This document shows, one piece after another, positions 54,876 through 63,845 of a DNA stretch of 64,000 bases; the first letter of the stretch is position 1, and every line of letters begins with the position of its first letter. Position numbers and translations under genes: made by a program. The DNA is taken from positions 105,173,128 to 105,237,127 of the forward strand of contig NC_080571.1 of NCBI RefSeq assembly GCF_030247185.1, in the 5' to 3' direction. The notes beneath the pieces are model-generated. The model ran no database searches. It was not told the DNA's origin and worked only from the letters and a program-made list of their open reading frames with translations. This stretch comes from Malaya genurostris (lineage: Eukaryota; Arthropoda; Insecta; Diptera; Culicidae).

Positions 54876-56129
54876 CAGACTGTCCCAGAAAGTATAGATG
54901 CACTTTGATTTCGCTGTAAATAACTCACAAGTGCTAGATATTCAAATTTTATTCGATATACTGATAATATTAGACTACAACAACAGAATATTATTCTCAA
55001 CATTTGCTACTTAGCCATTGTAGACTAGTTGGCGCACCTTCTTGCGAAAGTTCCTCATTAAATTCCGTACAGATTTCTTGGCGACAAGTTTTGACACTTT
55101 TTTCCAATCTTTTTCGAACTGGTGAATGTTTCCTAAGATGTGCCTTCGTTAATGCCCAAAATTCCTCAATTGGTCGAAGTTGTGGGCGATTTGGTGGATT
55201 CATGTCTTTGGGATGAAAGTGACAATTTTGGTAGTATACCATTCTACCGTTGATTTCGAGTAGTGGCAAGAAGCGAGATCTGGCCAGAAGACAACAGGAT
55301 CCTTGTGGCTTCGAATCATGGGTAGAAGTCGTTTTTGTAAACAATATTTCGCTGTTCATTGAAGCAGTGGTGATGAAGAGTTTCGAAATCTAACCGCAAC
55401 TACAAATTGCTTGCCAGACCATAGCTTTTCTTACCAAATTTTTCGACTTAAATCGATGTCTCGGACTGGTTCAACACTTGCCCTTCTCGCACCGTATAAT
55501 ATTGTGGTCCCGGCAAGGATTTATAATCGAGTTTCACGTAGGTTTCGTCGTCCATGATTATGCAGTTCAAATTTCCAACAAGAATCGTGTTGTACAGTTT
55601 TCGAACCCTCGGCCTGATCGATGCTTCTAGTTTCGGACTACGTTTGGGTTGTTTCTGCTTCTTATAGGTTCGAAGATTCAAACCTTCTTTAGCACAAAAA
55701 ATATTTGACTTCGAAGTGCCTACTTTTTGATCACATCCCGAACTGAAACCTCCTTCTTTTGCTCGAACGCCTTCAGTATACGTTTATTCAACTGAGTGTT
55801 AGCAGGACCTTTTCTTCGACCCGTTTTCGGTTATCCTCACCGAACTTCCTGATTGCATTTCGCACGTCTTTTTCACTTACTCCTTCCATTTTTGCTATCT
55901 TTCTCAGTGACAGTCCGCGTTCTGTGCACCATTTGTACACAATTTTGCGACGTTGTTCTTCTGAAAGTCCACGCATTTCGAAACAAACTAATGAAAACGA
56001 ATAAACAACTGCACAAGTGATAAGAGAAGAGTGTAAACAACAGGACGCAACCATAAAAATTGACAGATTCTGAACCATTGCGAAATGGCAGCGGTTATTG
56101 GATGCGTCCATACTTTCTGGGACAGTCTT
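54876..56129 (-). mobile_element. D37E Tc1/mariner-type DNA transposon with both TIRs and TA duplication
   Basis: Left TIR CAGACTGTCCCAGAAAGTAT at 54876; right TIR is its complement (ATACTTTCTGGGACAGTC...) ending at 56129, matching over about 26 bases with a few differences. TA flanks both ends (54874-54875 and 56130-56131). At 1254 bases it is the usual size of a complete IS630-Tc1-mariner element with one transposase gene, here a minus-strand pseudogene. Confidence 0.88.
54997..55976 (-). pseudogene. D37E transposase of the 54.9-56.1-kb element
   Basis: Starts at the ATG at 55976 (MRGLSEEQRRKIVYKWCTER) and ends with the TAG-equivalent stop at 54997-54999. N-terminal helix-turn-helix: LSLRKIAKMEGVSEKDVRNA. 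Core: IIMDDETYVKLDYKSLPGPQ (~55560), FWPDLASCHY in a shifted frame (~55275) and NPPNRPQLRPIEEFWA (~55180). Counting across the shift, 37 residues lie between the WPD Asp and the PIE Glu. At least three frameshifts (about 55790, 55440 and 55200) inactivate it. The protein would cut and paste the element at TA sites. This is a different subfamily from the copies at 4120 and 28640, judging by the flanking residues. Confidence 0.85.
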
Positions 56130-56215
56130 TAGGCTGAATTCCGTTTTTTTTAAATAAAAAATGAGACTACGTAGGCTTTGCACAAAACCACTCAATGGAA
56201 ATGAAAGTAGCTTTA

Positions 56216-56724
56216 CATTCGTGCCGTGACTATCGGATCGATCGGACGTAAATTCTGCTTTCTCCAATCGCGTGGTGAATTGTTTTATTCCGTTATCAAG
56301 GTCATTCCGTATTCTATTGTGTGCATCAGTGCGGTCGAGTAATAGTTCTAATTAATCCGTTCTCAAGGCCGACTGTGAGCTTGTGTAAAGCAGCACAGCG
56401 TGTGGTACCGTTAGCCAGCGCCAGCGCTGGGCGCTGCGTATATATCGTTGTACATTAGAAACAGTGATAAATATATATAGTGATAAAAAGATTGGTTTCA
56501 TTGGACAGTGTAGTGAGAGACTAAAAACAAAGTGCTTTTTCCTCAAAGAGGTTTTTTGCACTTTATTGAACTGGAATATTCACCGGTTGCCTAGGACCGG
56601 GCCTTGTCGGCCGATCACCCTTCGAGAGCTAAAGCTAAGTATTTTTTTTCTTTTCCCTGTTGTTCAGTACCATTAGATTTTTATTGCCCCCTAATATTTA
56701 CCCGCACGGACACATTTCCGTGCC
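56216..56724 (+). promoter_or_regulatory. I-2 5' UTR / probable internal promoter
   Basis: About 510 bases upstream of the ORF1 ATG, GC-richer than the flanks, with a GCCAGCGCCAGCGCTGGGCG palindromic patch (56414) directly followed by a TATATAT stretch. Promoter function is inferred from position, as non-LTR elements carry internal promoters. Confidence 0.5.
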
Positions 56725-58071
56725 ATGACAAAAGGCACAGAATTGCCTGACCTTCCCCTAGATGATCAAATGGATGCTTCTGATGGCAATAAATCTCGCA
56801 TTAGAAGCTATCCCGATGGGCTTGCACTCCCGGCCGGACCGTATGCGGTTTACATCCGGACCAAAGCCAACGGTAAAAAATTGAACCTTCTAAGACTTTC
56901 TAATGACCTGTCCTCGCGATACAATACTGTACAAAAAATTGAGAAAGTACGCCCGGACAAGCTTAGGGTCTTGTTAGCCAGTGCAAAACAGGCTAATGAG
57001 ATCGTTCGAAGTGAGCATTTCACGCGGGAGTATCGCGTATACGTACCAGCTCGCGAAGTCGAGATAGACGGCGTGATCACCGATCCGAGTCTGACTTGCG
57101 AGGACGTTCTTAAGCATGGGGCAGGTGGTTTTAAAAACCCCCTACTCAAGAACGTTAAGATACTGGACTGCAAGCAATTGCGTTCAGTATCGACCGCTGA
57201 GGATGGGACTAAGTCCTATATCCCATCAGACTCGTATCGGGTGACTTTCGCTGGCTCGGCTTTGCCTAATTACGTCCTCCTGGACCGAGTCCGTTTATCT
57301 GTTCGTCTTTTTGTGCCGCGGGTCATGAACTGCACCAATTGCAAACAATTGGGACATACAGCATCCCATTGTTGCAATAAATCCCGGTGTATAAAGTGTG
57401 GAGGGAGTCATGCGGATAACTCCTGCAGTGGAGACAATGAAAAGTGTCTCTACTGTAAGGAGGGGCCGCATGACCTCTCTGATTGTCCCGTGTACAAATT
57501 GCGTAAGGATAAAATGAAGCGTTCACTCAAGCAACATTCCAAACGCTCTTTTGCAGAAATGTTGAAATGTGCTACGCCACCTACCGAAAATCCTTACGCT
57601 TACTTGTCAACTGACGAGAGCGAATATGATGACCCCCTCGAAGGTACATCTTCGGCTGTCCCTCATAGCTCATCAATTAGAAAGAGAAGAAATAAATCTT
57701 CTCAAAAGCTCCCTAGTAAGGGTTCGAAGATGTCCTCTGATGGGTTCCGAAAAATTACAACAACTGGTAGTGATGGCAAAAAACCAGAGAAAAAAGCTCC
57801 AGGCCTTGGAAAATTAAATTCCGAGCAAGAATTTCCATCACTTCCTGGGACTTCAAAACCCCCGAAAGTCCCTAAAGATCAGTCAGAAAATTTACCAAAT
57901 ACTGGGTTTGTTAAATTCTCTGATATTGTGGACTGGATCATGTCTACTTTCAATATTTCTGAACCTCTTAAAAGCCTGATAATGGCTTTTATTCCTACAG
58001 TTAAAACATTCTTGAAGCAGTTGACTGCAAAATGGCCCCTTCTTTCAGCGATCGTATCCTTCGATGGCTAA
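56725..58071 (+). CDS. I-2 ORF1: CCHC zinc-knuckle RNA-binding protein
   Basis: 448 codons from the ATG at 56725. The N-terminal half aligns with I-1 (GPYAVYIRTK ... YRVYVPAREVEIDGVI), an RRM-like region by inference. Knuckles: CTNCKQLGHTASHC, CIKCGGSHADNSC and CLYCKEGPHDLSDC (~212-260). A Ser/Lys/Pro-rich linker then leads to the conserved C-terminal module (KFSDIVDWIMSTFNISEPLK ... ) ending VSFDG. Expected to coat element RNA. The stop TAA (58069-58071) lies inside the ORF2 start as ATGGCTAA. Confidence 0.9.
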   Translation: MTKGTELPDLPLDDQMDASDGNKSRIRSYPDGLALPAGPYAVYIRTKANGKKLNLLRLSNDLSSRYNTVQKIEKVRPDKLRVLLASAKQANEIVRSEHFTREYRVYVPAREVEIDGVITDPSLTCEDVLKHGAGGFKNPLLKNVKILDCKQLRSVSTAEDGTKSYIPSDSYRVTFAGSALPNYVLLDRVRLSVRLFVPRVMNCTNCKQLGHTASHCCNKSRCIKCGGSHADNSCSGDNEKCLYCKEGPHDLSDCPVYKLRKDKMKRSLKQHSKRSFAEMLKCATPPTENPYAYLSTDESEYDDPLEGTSSAVPHSSSIRKRRNKSSQKLPSKGSKMSSDGFRKITTTGSDGKKPEKKAPGLGKLNSEQEFPSLPGTSKPPKVPKDQSENLPNTGFVKFSDIVDWIMSTFNISEPLKSLIMAFIPTVKTFLKQLTAKWPLLSAIVSFDG

Positions 58072-61000
58072 GACACCCACCGAGGTCACGGATACAATCA
58101 CTGTTATACAGTGGAATTGTAGAAGTATCATCCCAAAAATAGATCCTTTCAAATTTCTAGTAAATAATCTGAAATGTGACGCATTTGCATTGTGCGAAAC
58201 TTGGCTAACTTCTGAAATACCCTTAAACTTCCACGATTTTAACATTATTCGTCTGGATCGAGATGATTCCTATGGAGGAGTACTTTTGGGGATCAAAAAG
58301 TGCTATTCTTTCTATCGCATTAACCTCCCCTCGATACCAGGTATTGAAGTTGTCGCATGTCATGTTACAATCAAAGGCAAGGACCTTTGCATTGCTTCCA
58401 TCTACATTCCTCCAAGAGCCTCGGTTGGGCATCGGCGGCTCAATGATATCATAGAGCTTCTTCCCGCACCGACGTTGGTTTTAGGAGACTTTAACTCACA
58501 CGGTACGGGATGGGGCTGTCTTCACGACGATAACAGATCAACTATGATCCATGATATCTGCGACAACTTCAATATGACAATCTTGAATACGGGGGAAATG
58601 ACACGAATTCCTGCACCACCAGCAAGACCAAGTGCGCTGGACTTATCCCTTTGCTCGACATCGCTACGGTTGGGTTGCACGTGGAAGGTAATCCCTGATC
58701 CCCACGGTAGCGATCATCTGCCTATCGTAATTTCAATCGCCACCGGATTAAGACCATCGGAAACAATCAATGTTTCGTATGACCTCACACGAAACATTGA
58801 TTGGAAATGCTACGCAAATTTGATATCTGAGAATCTAGAAACAACACAAGAACTTCCTCCGGAGGAAGAGTACACATTTTTGGCTGGCTTGATTCTCGAC
58901 ACCGCGACTCAAGCTCAGACGAAACGTGTACCCGGCGCGAAAACTAACATCCGTCCCCCCAACCCGTGGTGGGACAAAGAGTGCTCAGAATTAAACGCGG
59001 AGAGAACTTCATCATTTGTCGAGTTTAGGAAAAACGGAACACCTGATAATTTCAGAAACTACGCGGCATTAGACGCCAAAATGAAAAGCTTGATTAAAGC
59101 GAAGAAAAGCGGTTATTGGCGTCGATTCGTAGACGGATTATCGAGAGAAACATCAATGAGCACTCTTTGGAACACAGCCCGACGAATGCGCAACAAAAAC
59201 ACCACAAACGAAAGCGAGGAATATTCTAACCGCTGGATATTCGATTTCGCTAAAAAAGTATGTCCTGACTCTGTTCCGGAACAGACAATCATGCGCGTCG
59301 CTTCATCAAACAGAAACGAAACACCTTTTTCGATGGTCGAGTTCTCACTTGCGCTTTTATCGTGTAACAATAAATCTCCGGGGTTAGACAAAATCAAATT
59401 CAACTTGTTGAAAAATTTGCCTGACTCTGCCAAAAGGCGCTTATTGAATTTATTCAATAGGCTTCTTGAGGATAATATTGTCCCACATGACTGGAGACAA
59501 GTAAGAGTTATCGCCATTCAAAAACCAGGGAAACCAGCCTCCGATCACAATTCGTATCGGCCGATTGCTATGCTTTCCTGTATCCGGAAATTGTTCGAAA
59601 AAATGATTCTGTTTCGTCTAGACAATTGGGTCGAGACTAATGGCTTACTTTCAGATACACAATTCGGCTTCCGCAGGGGCAAAGGAACGAACGATTGTCT
59701 TGCGTTGCTCTCAACCGAAATTCAAATGGCATTTGCTCGTAAAGAACAAATGGCGTCAGTTTTCCTAGACATCAAGGGGGCTTTTGATTCAGTTTCCATA
59801 AACATCCTATCTGAGAAGTTGCATCAGCATGGTCTTTCACCAATTTTGAATAACTTTTTGTATAATCTGTTGTCCGAGAAATACATGTATTTCGCGCATG
59901 GTGATTTGTCGACAATACGATTCAGTTACATGGGTCTTCCTCAGGGCTCATGCTTAAGCCCCCTTTTATACAACTTTTACGTGAACAACATTGATGAATG
60001 TATCAACACATCTTGCACGCTAAGACAACTTGCCGACGACAGCGTTGTGTCCATTATAGGACCCAAAGCTGCCGATCTCCAAGGACCATTGCAAGATACC
60101 CTCGACAACTTGTCGACATGGGCTCTTCAAATGGGTATCGAGTTCTCTACGGAGAAAACTGAGCTGGTTGTATTTTCAAGGAAGCGAGAACCAGCACAAT
60201 TACAGCTTCAACTAGGGGGTGAAACCATAGCTCAGGTCTTCACATTTAAATATCTCGGGGTCTGGTTCGACTCCAAAGGCACCTGGGGATGTCACATTAG
60301 GTATCTGAAACAAAAATGCCAACAGAGAATCAATTTTCTTCGTACAATAACCGGATCATGGTGGGGTGCCCACCCAGGAGACCTGATCAGGTTATACCAA
60401 ACAACGATATTGTCCGTGATGGAATACGGATGCTTTTGCTTCCGCTCCGCGGCGAACATTCATTTCATCAAGCTGGAAAGAATTCAGTATCGTTGTTTGC
60501 GTATTGCCTTAGGTTGCATGCAGTCGACTCATACGATGAGTCTCGAAGTGCTCGCGGGCGTCTTACCGTTGAAAAACCGATTCTGGGATCTCTCATATCG
60601 ATTGCTAATCCGATGCGACATCTTGGATCCGATGGTGATTGAAAACTTCGAAAGGCTTGTCGAGCTCAATTCTCAGACCCGTTTTATGTCCTTGTATTTT
60701 GATTACATGGCTCAGAATATTAATCCTTCTTCGTTTGTTTCCAATCGTGCTCATTTCTTGGATACTTCTGATTCTACTGTGTTTTTCGACACATCCATGA
60801 GAGAAGAAATTCGTGGAATCCCGGATCACGTGCGCCCTCAAGTGGCCCCAAATATTTTTTATAATAAATTTAGAACAGTCAACTGTGAAAAGGTGTTTTA
60901 CACTGACGGTTCAAACATCAACAGGTCCACAGGCTTCGGCATCTTCAATCAAAACATCACCGCTTCTCACAAACTCAATGATCCGGCTTCAGTTTACGTC

Positions 61001-61744
61001 GCAGAATTAGCTGCTATTCAGTACACCCTTGAGATCATTGAAACCTTGCCCAAAGACCATTACTTCATTGTCACGGACAGTCTAAGCTCAATAGAAGCTC
61101 TCCGGGCAATGAAGCCAGGAAAGTATCCCCCATATTTCCTGGGGAAAATACGGGAACACTTGCGAACTTTATCTGAACGGTCTTATTTAATATCGTTAGT
61201 CTGGGTCCCTTCGCATTGTTCCATTCCAGGCAATGAAAAGGCAGACTCATTGGCTAAGGTGGGCGCATTAGAAGGTGATATTTATGAAAGACCAATCTGC
61301 TTCAATGAATTTTTCAGTATCTCTCGTCAGAAAACTCTCGAAAGTTGGCAAACTTCATGGAGCAATGGCGAACTGGGACGATGGCTACATTCCATTATCC
61401 CTAGGGTATCAACGAAACCTTGGTTCAGGGGGATGAACGTGAGTCGCGATTTCATTCGTGTTATGTCGCGGCTCATGTCAAATCACTACACCTTCAACGC
61501 ACATCTCCGGCGTGTTGGGCTTGCGGAGAGCGGTCTCTGCACCTGTGGCGACGGTTATCAGGACATCGAGCATGTCGTGTGGTCGTGCGTAGAGTATCGT
61601 GACGCCAGGTCGAAGCTACTGGAATCCCTTAGGGCCCGAGGTAGACCGCCTGAGGTTCCGGTTCGGGATGTGTTGGCGAGTCGGGATAGTTTATATATGC
61701 TTCTCATATACCAGTACCTTAAACACATTGATATACAAGTGTAA
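58064..61744 (+). CDS. I-2 ORF2: endonuclease - reverse transcriptase - RNase H polyprotein
   Basis: 1226 codons from the ATG at 58064. Endonuclease: QWNCRS (~16), CETWLTS (~43), GDFNSHG (~139) and SDHLPI (~218). RT: AIQKPGKPASDHNSYRP (~485), FLDIKGAFDSVS (~568), LPQGSCLSPLLYNFYVN (~625) and catalytic LADDSVVS (~656). RNase H: FYTDGSN (~944), AELAA (~980), VTDSLSSIE (~1003) and VWVPSHCSIPGNEKAD (~1046). C-terminal Cys-His cluster CTCGDGYQDIEHVVWSC (~1160). All landmarks are present and there is no stop, so the copy looks functional by sequence. Leu in place of the usual Tyr/Phe before ADD is shared with I-1 and so is a clade feature rather than damage. Confidence 0.93.
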   Translation: MAKTPTEVTDTITVIQWNCRSIIPKIDPFKFLVNNLKCDAFALCETWLTSEIPLNFHDFNIIRLDRDDSYGGVLLGIKKCYSFYRINLPSIPGIEVVACHVTIKGKDLCIASIYIPPRASVGHRRLNDIIELLPAPTLVLGDFNSHGTGWGCLHDDNRSTMIHDICDNFNMTILNTGEMTRIPAPPARPSALDLSLCSTSLRLGCTWKVIPDPHGSDHLPIVISIATGLRPSETINVSYDLTRNIDWKCYANLISENLETTQELPPEEEYTFLAGLILDTATQAQTKRVPGAKTNIRPPNPWWDKECSELNAERTSSFVEFRKNGTPDNFRNYAALDAKMKSLIKAKKSGYWRRFVDGLSRETSMSTLWNTARRMRNKNTTNESEEYSNRWIFDFAKKVCPDSVPEQTIMRVASSNRNETPFSMVEFSLALLSCNNKSPGLDKIKFNLLKNLPDSAKRRLLNLFNRLLEDNIVPHDWRQVRVIAIQKPGKPASDHNSYRPIAMLSCIRKLFEKMILFRLDNWVETNGLLSDTQFGFRRGKGTNDCLALLSTEIQMAFARKEQMASVFLDIKGAFDSVSINILSEKLHQHGLSPILNNFLYNLLSEKYMYFAHGDLSTIRFSYMGLPQGSCLSPLLYNFYVNNIDECINTSCTLRQLADDSVVSIIGPKAADLQGPLQDTLDNLSTWALQMGIEFSTEKTELVVFSRKREPAQLQLQLGGETIAQVFTFKYLGVWFDSKGTWGCHIRYLKQKCQQRINFLRTITGSWWGAHPGDLIRLYQTTILSVMEYGCFCFRSAANIHFIKLERIQYRCLRIALGCMQSTHTMSLEVLAGVLPLKNRFWDLSYRLLIRCDILDPMVIENFERLVELNSQTRFMSLYFDYMAQNINPSSFVSNRAHFLDTSDSTVFFDTSMREEIRGIPDHVRPQVAPNIFYNKFRTVNCEKVFYTDGSNINRSTGFGIFNQNITASHKLNDPASVYVAELAAIQYTLEIIETLPKDHYFIVTDSLSSIEALRAMKPGKYPPYFLGKIREHLRTLSERSYLISLVWVPSHCSIPGNEKADSLAKVGALEGDIYERPICFNEFFSISRQKTLESWQTSWSNGELGRWLHSIIPRVSTKPWFRGMNVSRDFIRVMSRLMSNHYTFNAHLRRVGLAESGLCTCGDGYQDIEHVVWSCVEYRDARSKLLESLRARGRPPEVPVRDVLASRDSLYMLLIYQYLKHIDIQV

Positions 61745-62353
61745 TGTGTTATCCCTCGCTCAGAAAGTATAAACTCCACCTACAGGTTCGACACTAACAT
61801 CCGCCCGATTCTCTCGATCCCCGTCCCTGTCCACCATCTTCATTGGAACTAACAAGATCTTTTTTTGTCACTAACTTTTTCGTTACCCCTTCCCTGTCTC
61901 TTCACCATCTCGATGGCAACTAATTAGATCTTTATCGTTTTCAAACATTTTGTTCCCACATCCCCTTTTTACCCCGTTTCCACTATATTTACTTTTTTTT
62001 TCATTCTCTTCCGTAACATCACCATCATCGTCCACGGAAGGCCGCCCCAGTCGAAAACCGGCATGCGGGCCACCCGCCGGGCCTTCGTAGCCTGGGGGTG
62101 TTTCCCGCGGACCCACACGGACCGAAGGATGCGGCCAACATGGATCTTCGCCAACGGCATATGGAAGACCCTCATGCGATATTCAATTCACCGGCCACTA
62201 CCGATAGCTTCTCGAGAATCCGCTACCGCTACATTACATAATGATACTTTTCTAGTTTTAAGTTAGTCGTAATTAAGATTAGTAAATACCCTTGGCATCT
62301 TAGAGCTTAAGCAGTGTGCCTTAAAATTATACTATAATATTGAATAAAAAAAA
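61745..62353 (+). other. I-2 3' UTR with internal repeats and poly(A)
   Basis: About 610 bases. Two similar segments with CCCTGTC ... CACCATCT ... GGAACTAACAAGATCT are spaced about 80 bases (61825 and 61895). A GC-rich block follows (62035-62130, GCATGCGGGCCACCCGCCGG) and then a conserved 3' terminal part shared with 33211-33561. AATAAA at 62343. Confidence 0.75.
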
Positions 62354-62365
62354 AAAGTAGCTTTA

Positions 62366-63067
62366 GAAACTACCTTGCAAATTAGTTTGTACGAAATCAT
62401 TTTATTCTTAAACGCTACGATTATCTACTTTAACTAGAGCTCGTTCATTTAAAACAAAATTCACTTACTGTTTCTTTTTATCATTATTTCAATAAAAAGA
62501 ATCATGTGAGACCCAAAGTTGATTATCTTTACAACTTTTATCGTGAATACGACTCACTTTACTATGGGGCGCCTTATCAAAATTTACCCTCTCCGAAAGT
62601 GATAAGTTTTTGATCGTGAATATCTCTTGTTGTATCTAATGAATCAACATAATTCTTGCTAATGCTCTCCACCGTTGTTTTTTCACCAATGCTAATGACT
62701 GGCAGCTAATCGCTGCTAATCGCTCTTGTCGAAAGCGAAACTAGCTGTGCAGACGACACAAAACACATCTGGTCGCAGTGGCGATAGAATCCAAACTGAT
62801 TCAATTTTTGTTAAGAGATTTCTTTTTATGTGATTTCGTTTGTAGCTTTTTCACTAATGGGCGGCCCTAACGGCTATAAAAATAGCCGCATACAGAATTT
62901 TAATGTCGATTATTTCATTTCAGATTTGCATTTCATTGAAAAAAACTATCAGGGTGCTGTACGAGATTTATTCCTGCCTTTCAGAAGGACCACATTGTGG
63001 AACTCACTATGATATTAAACACTATTCGGAACATTTTCCTCGAACGATTTGTTGTACAGCAGCAGAT
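62366..63067. repeat. Repeat-derived DNA containing SINE-body-like segment A (62541-62660)
   Basis: Segment A (TCGTGAATACGACTCACTTT ... ATAATTCTTGCT) reappears in reverse complement at 63412-63532. The rest (62661-63067) includes a short GGCTATAAAAATAGCC palindrome at about 62872-62887 and otherwise nothing recognisable. Confidence 0.5.
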
Positions 63068-63222
63068 ATTTGGTTCTCTTCTTCAGAACGTGTTCTGATT
63101 GGCTGGTGTTGACATGGGTCAAATGAGACAGGTTTTTTAACAGTGTACTATTGAAATACTTCAATGCTGTTGCTATACACGTTTAAGTTGAAAAAATTCG
63201 ATTCTATTGGTAGTTAGATTAT
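63068..63222 (+). repeat. Repeat B, forward copy
   Basis: TTGGTTCTCTTCTTCAGAAC ... TTGAAATACTTCAATG ... GTAGTTAGATT is repeated in reverse complement, with ~80% identity by eye, at 63846-64000. Contains the CTGATTGGCTGGTGTTGAC core. Confidence 0.6.
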
Positions 63223-63411
63223 ATAAATCCTTTCACAGATCACTGAGCTATGAGCTTTAAAAATACGAGAAAGGCAAACGCGCCTTATGATCCTCTTTGA
63301 TACTCGTTTATTCCAAACATTTCAGAAAAGTTTAATTTTGAATTATTTGAAATTATGTCACAAAACTGAAAATTTTATCAGAAAAATGTGATCATATTTC
63401 CGATGGCATGC

Positions 63412-63619
63412 AGCAAAAATTATGTTGATTCGTTAGATACAACAATAGATATTCGCGATCAAAAACTTATCACTCTCTCAGATTGTAAATTTTGAAAAGG
63501 CACCCCATAGTAAAGTAAGTCGTATTCACGACAATAGAATACTGATAGCATCCGCCGCGACTTGAACCGAGAATCATTGGATCGCAAGTACGTCTGTTAA
63601 TCGACTGAGCCACGGAAGC
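63412..63619 (-). repeat. tRNA-derived SINE: 72-nt tRNA-like head plus segment A body
   Basis: On the minus strand, 63619 to 63548 forms a 72-nt tRNA-like unit: GCTTCCG acceptor 5' strand and CGGATGC 3' strand (6 of 7 pairs), an A-box TGGCTCAGTCGATTA, T33 with TGC at the anticodon position, and a B-box GGTTCAAGTCG placing TTC at positions 54-56. Anticodon and T stems are largely unpaired, so it is not a working tRNA. It is followed on the same strand by segment A (63532-63412), supporting a Pol III SINE. The end of the body is not defined. Confidence 0.65.
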
Positions 63620-63845
63620 ATGTATCTGCCTGGCTGGTAAAAGGTGCATTTAAGCTCATGCAGTCGCATCTGCAAGCAGAACGCAGCTTACAGTCGGAAC
63701 CAGTAAAATTCAAGCTAATCTAACATTAAGTCACTACAAATGGAATTTTCCGTCATTTGACAAATTAGGTCTTTTTCCGTCATGAGTTACATCGTATGAG
63801 GGATTAAGTCGCCTGTAAAATTCAAAATTTTTTGGTATGTATATA

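Larger units (their letters stand above)
56204..62365 (+). mobile_element. I-2: full-length I-type non-LTR retrotransposon with target-site duplication
   Basis: Direct repeat AAAGTAGCTTTA at 56204-56215 and 62354-62365 (12/12). The body 56216-62353 runs 5' UTR, ORF1, ORF2, 3' UTR, AATAAA (62343-62348) and poly(A). Both ORFs are uninterrupted. Its proteins are collinear with those of I-1 and clearly homologous, but the UTRs are different, so these are two lineages of one clade. Solitary 3' ends of I-2 type occur at 33211 and 34806. The insertion lies about 75 bases beyond the right TIR of the D37E element. Confidence 0.9.

Noticed and set aside
63548..63619. Functional tRNA gene
   Set aside because: Anticodon and T stems do not pair and a SINE body follows; a tRNA-derived SINE fits better.
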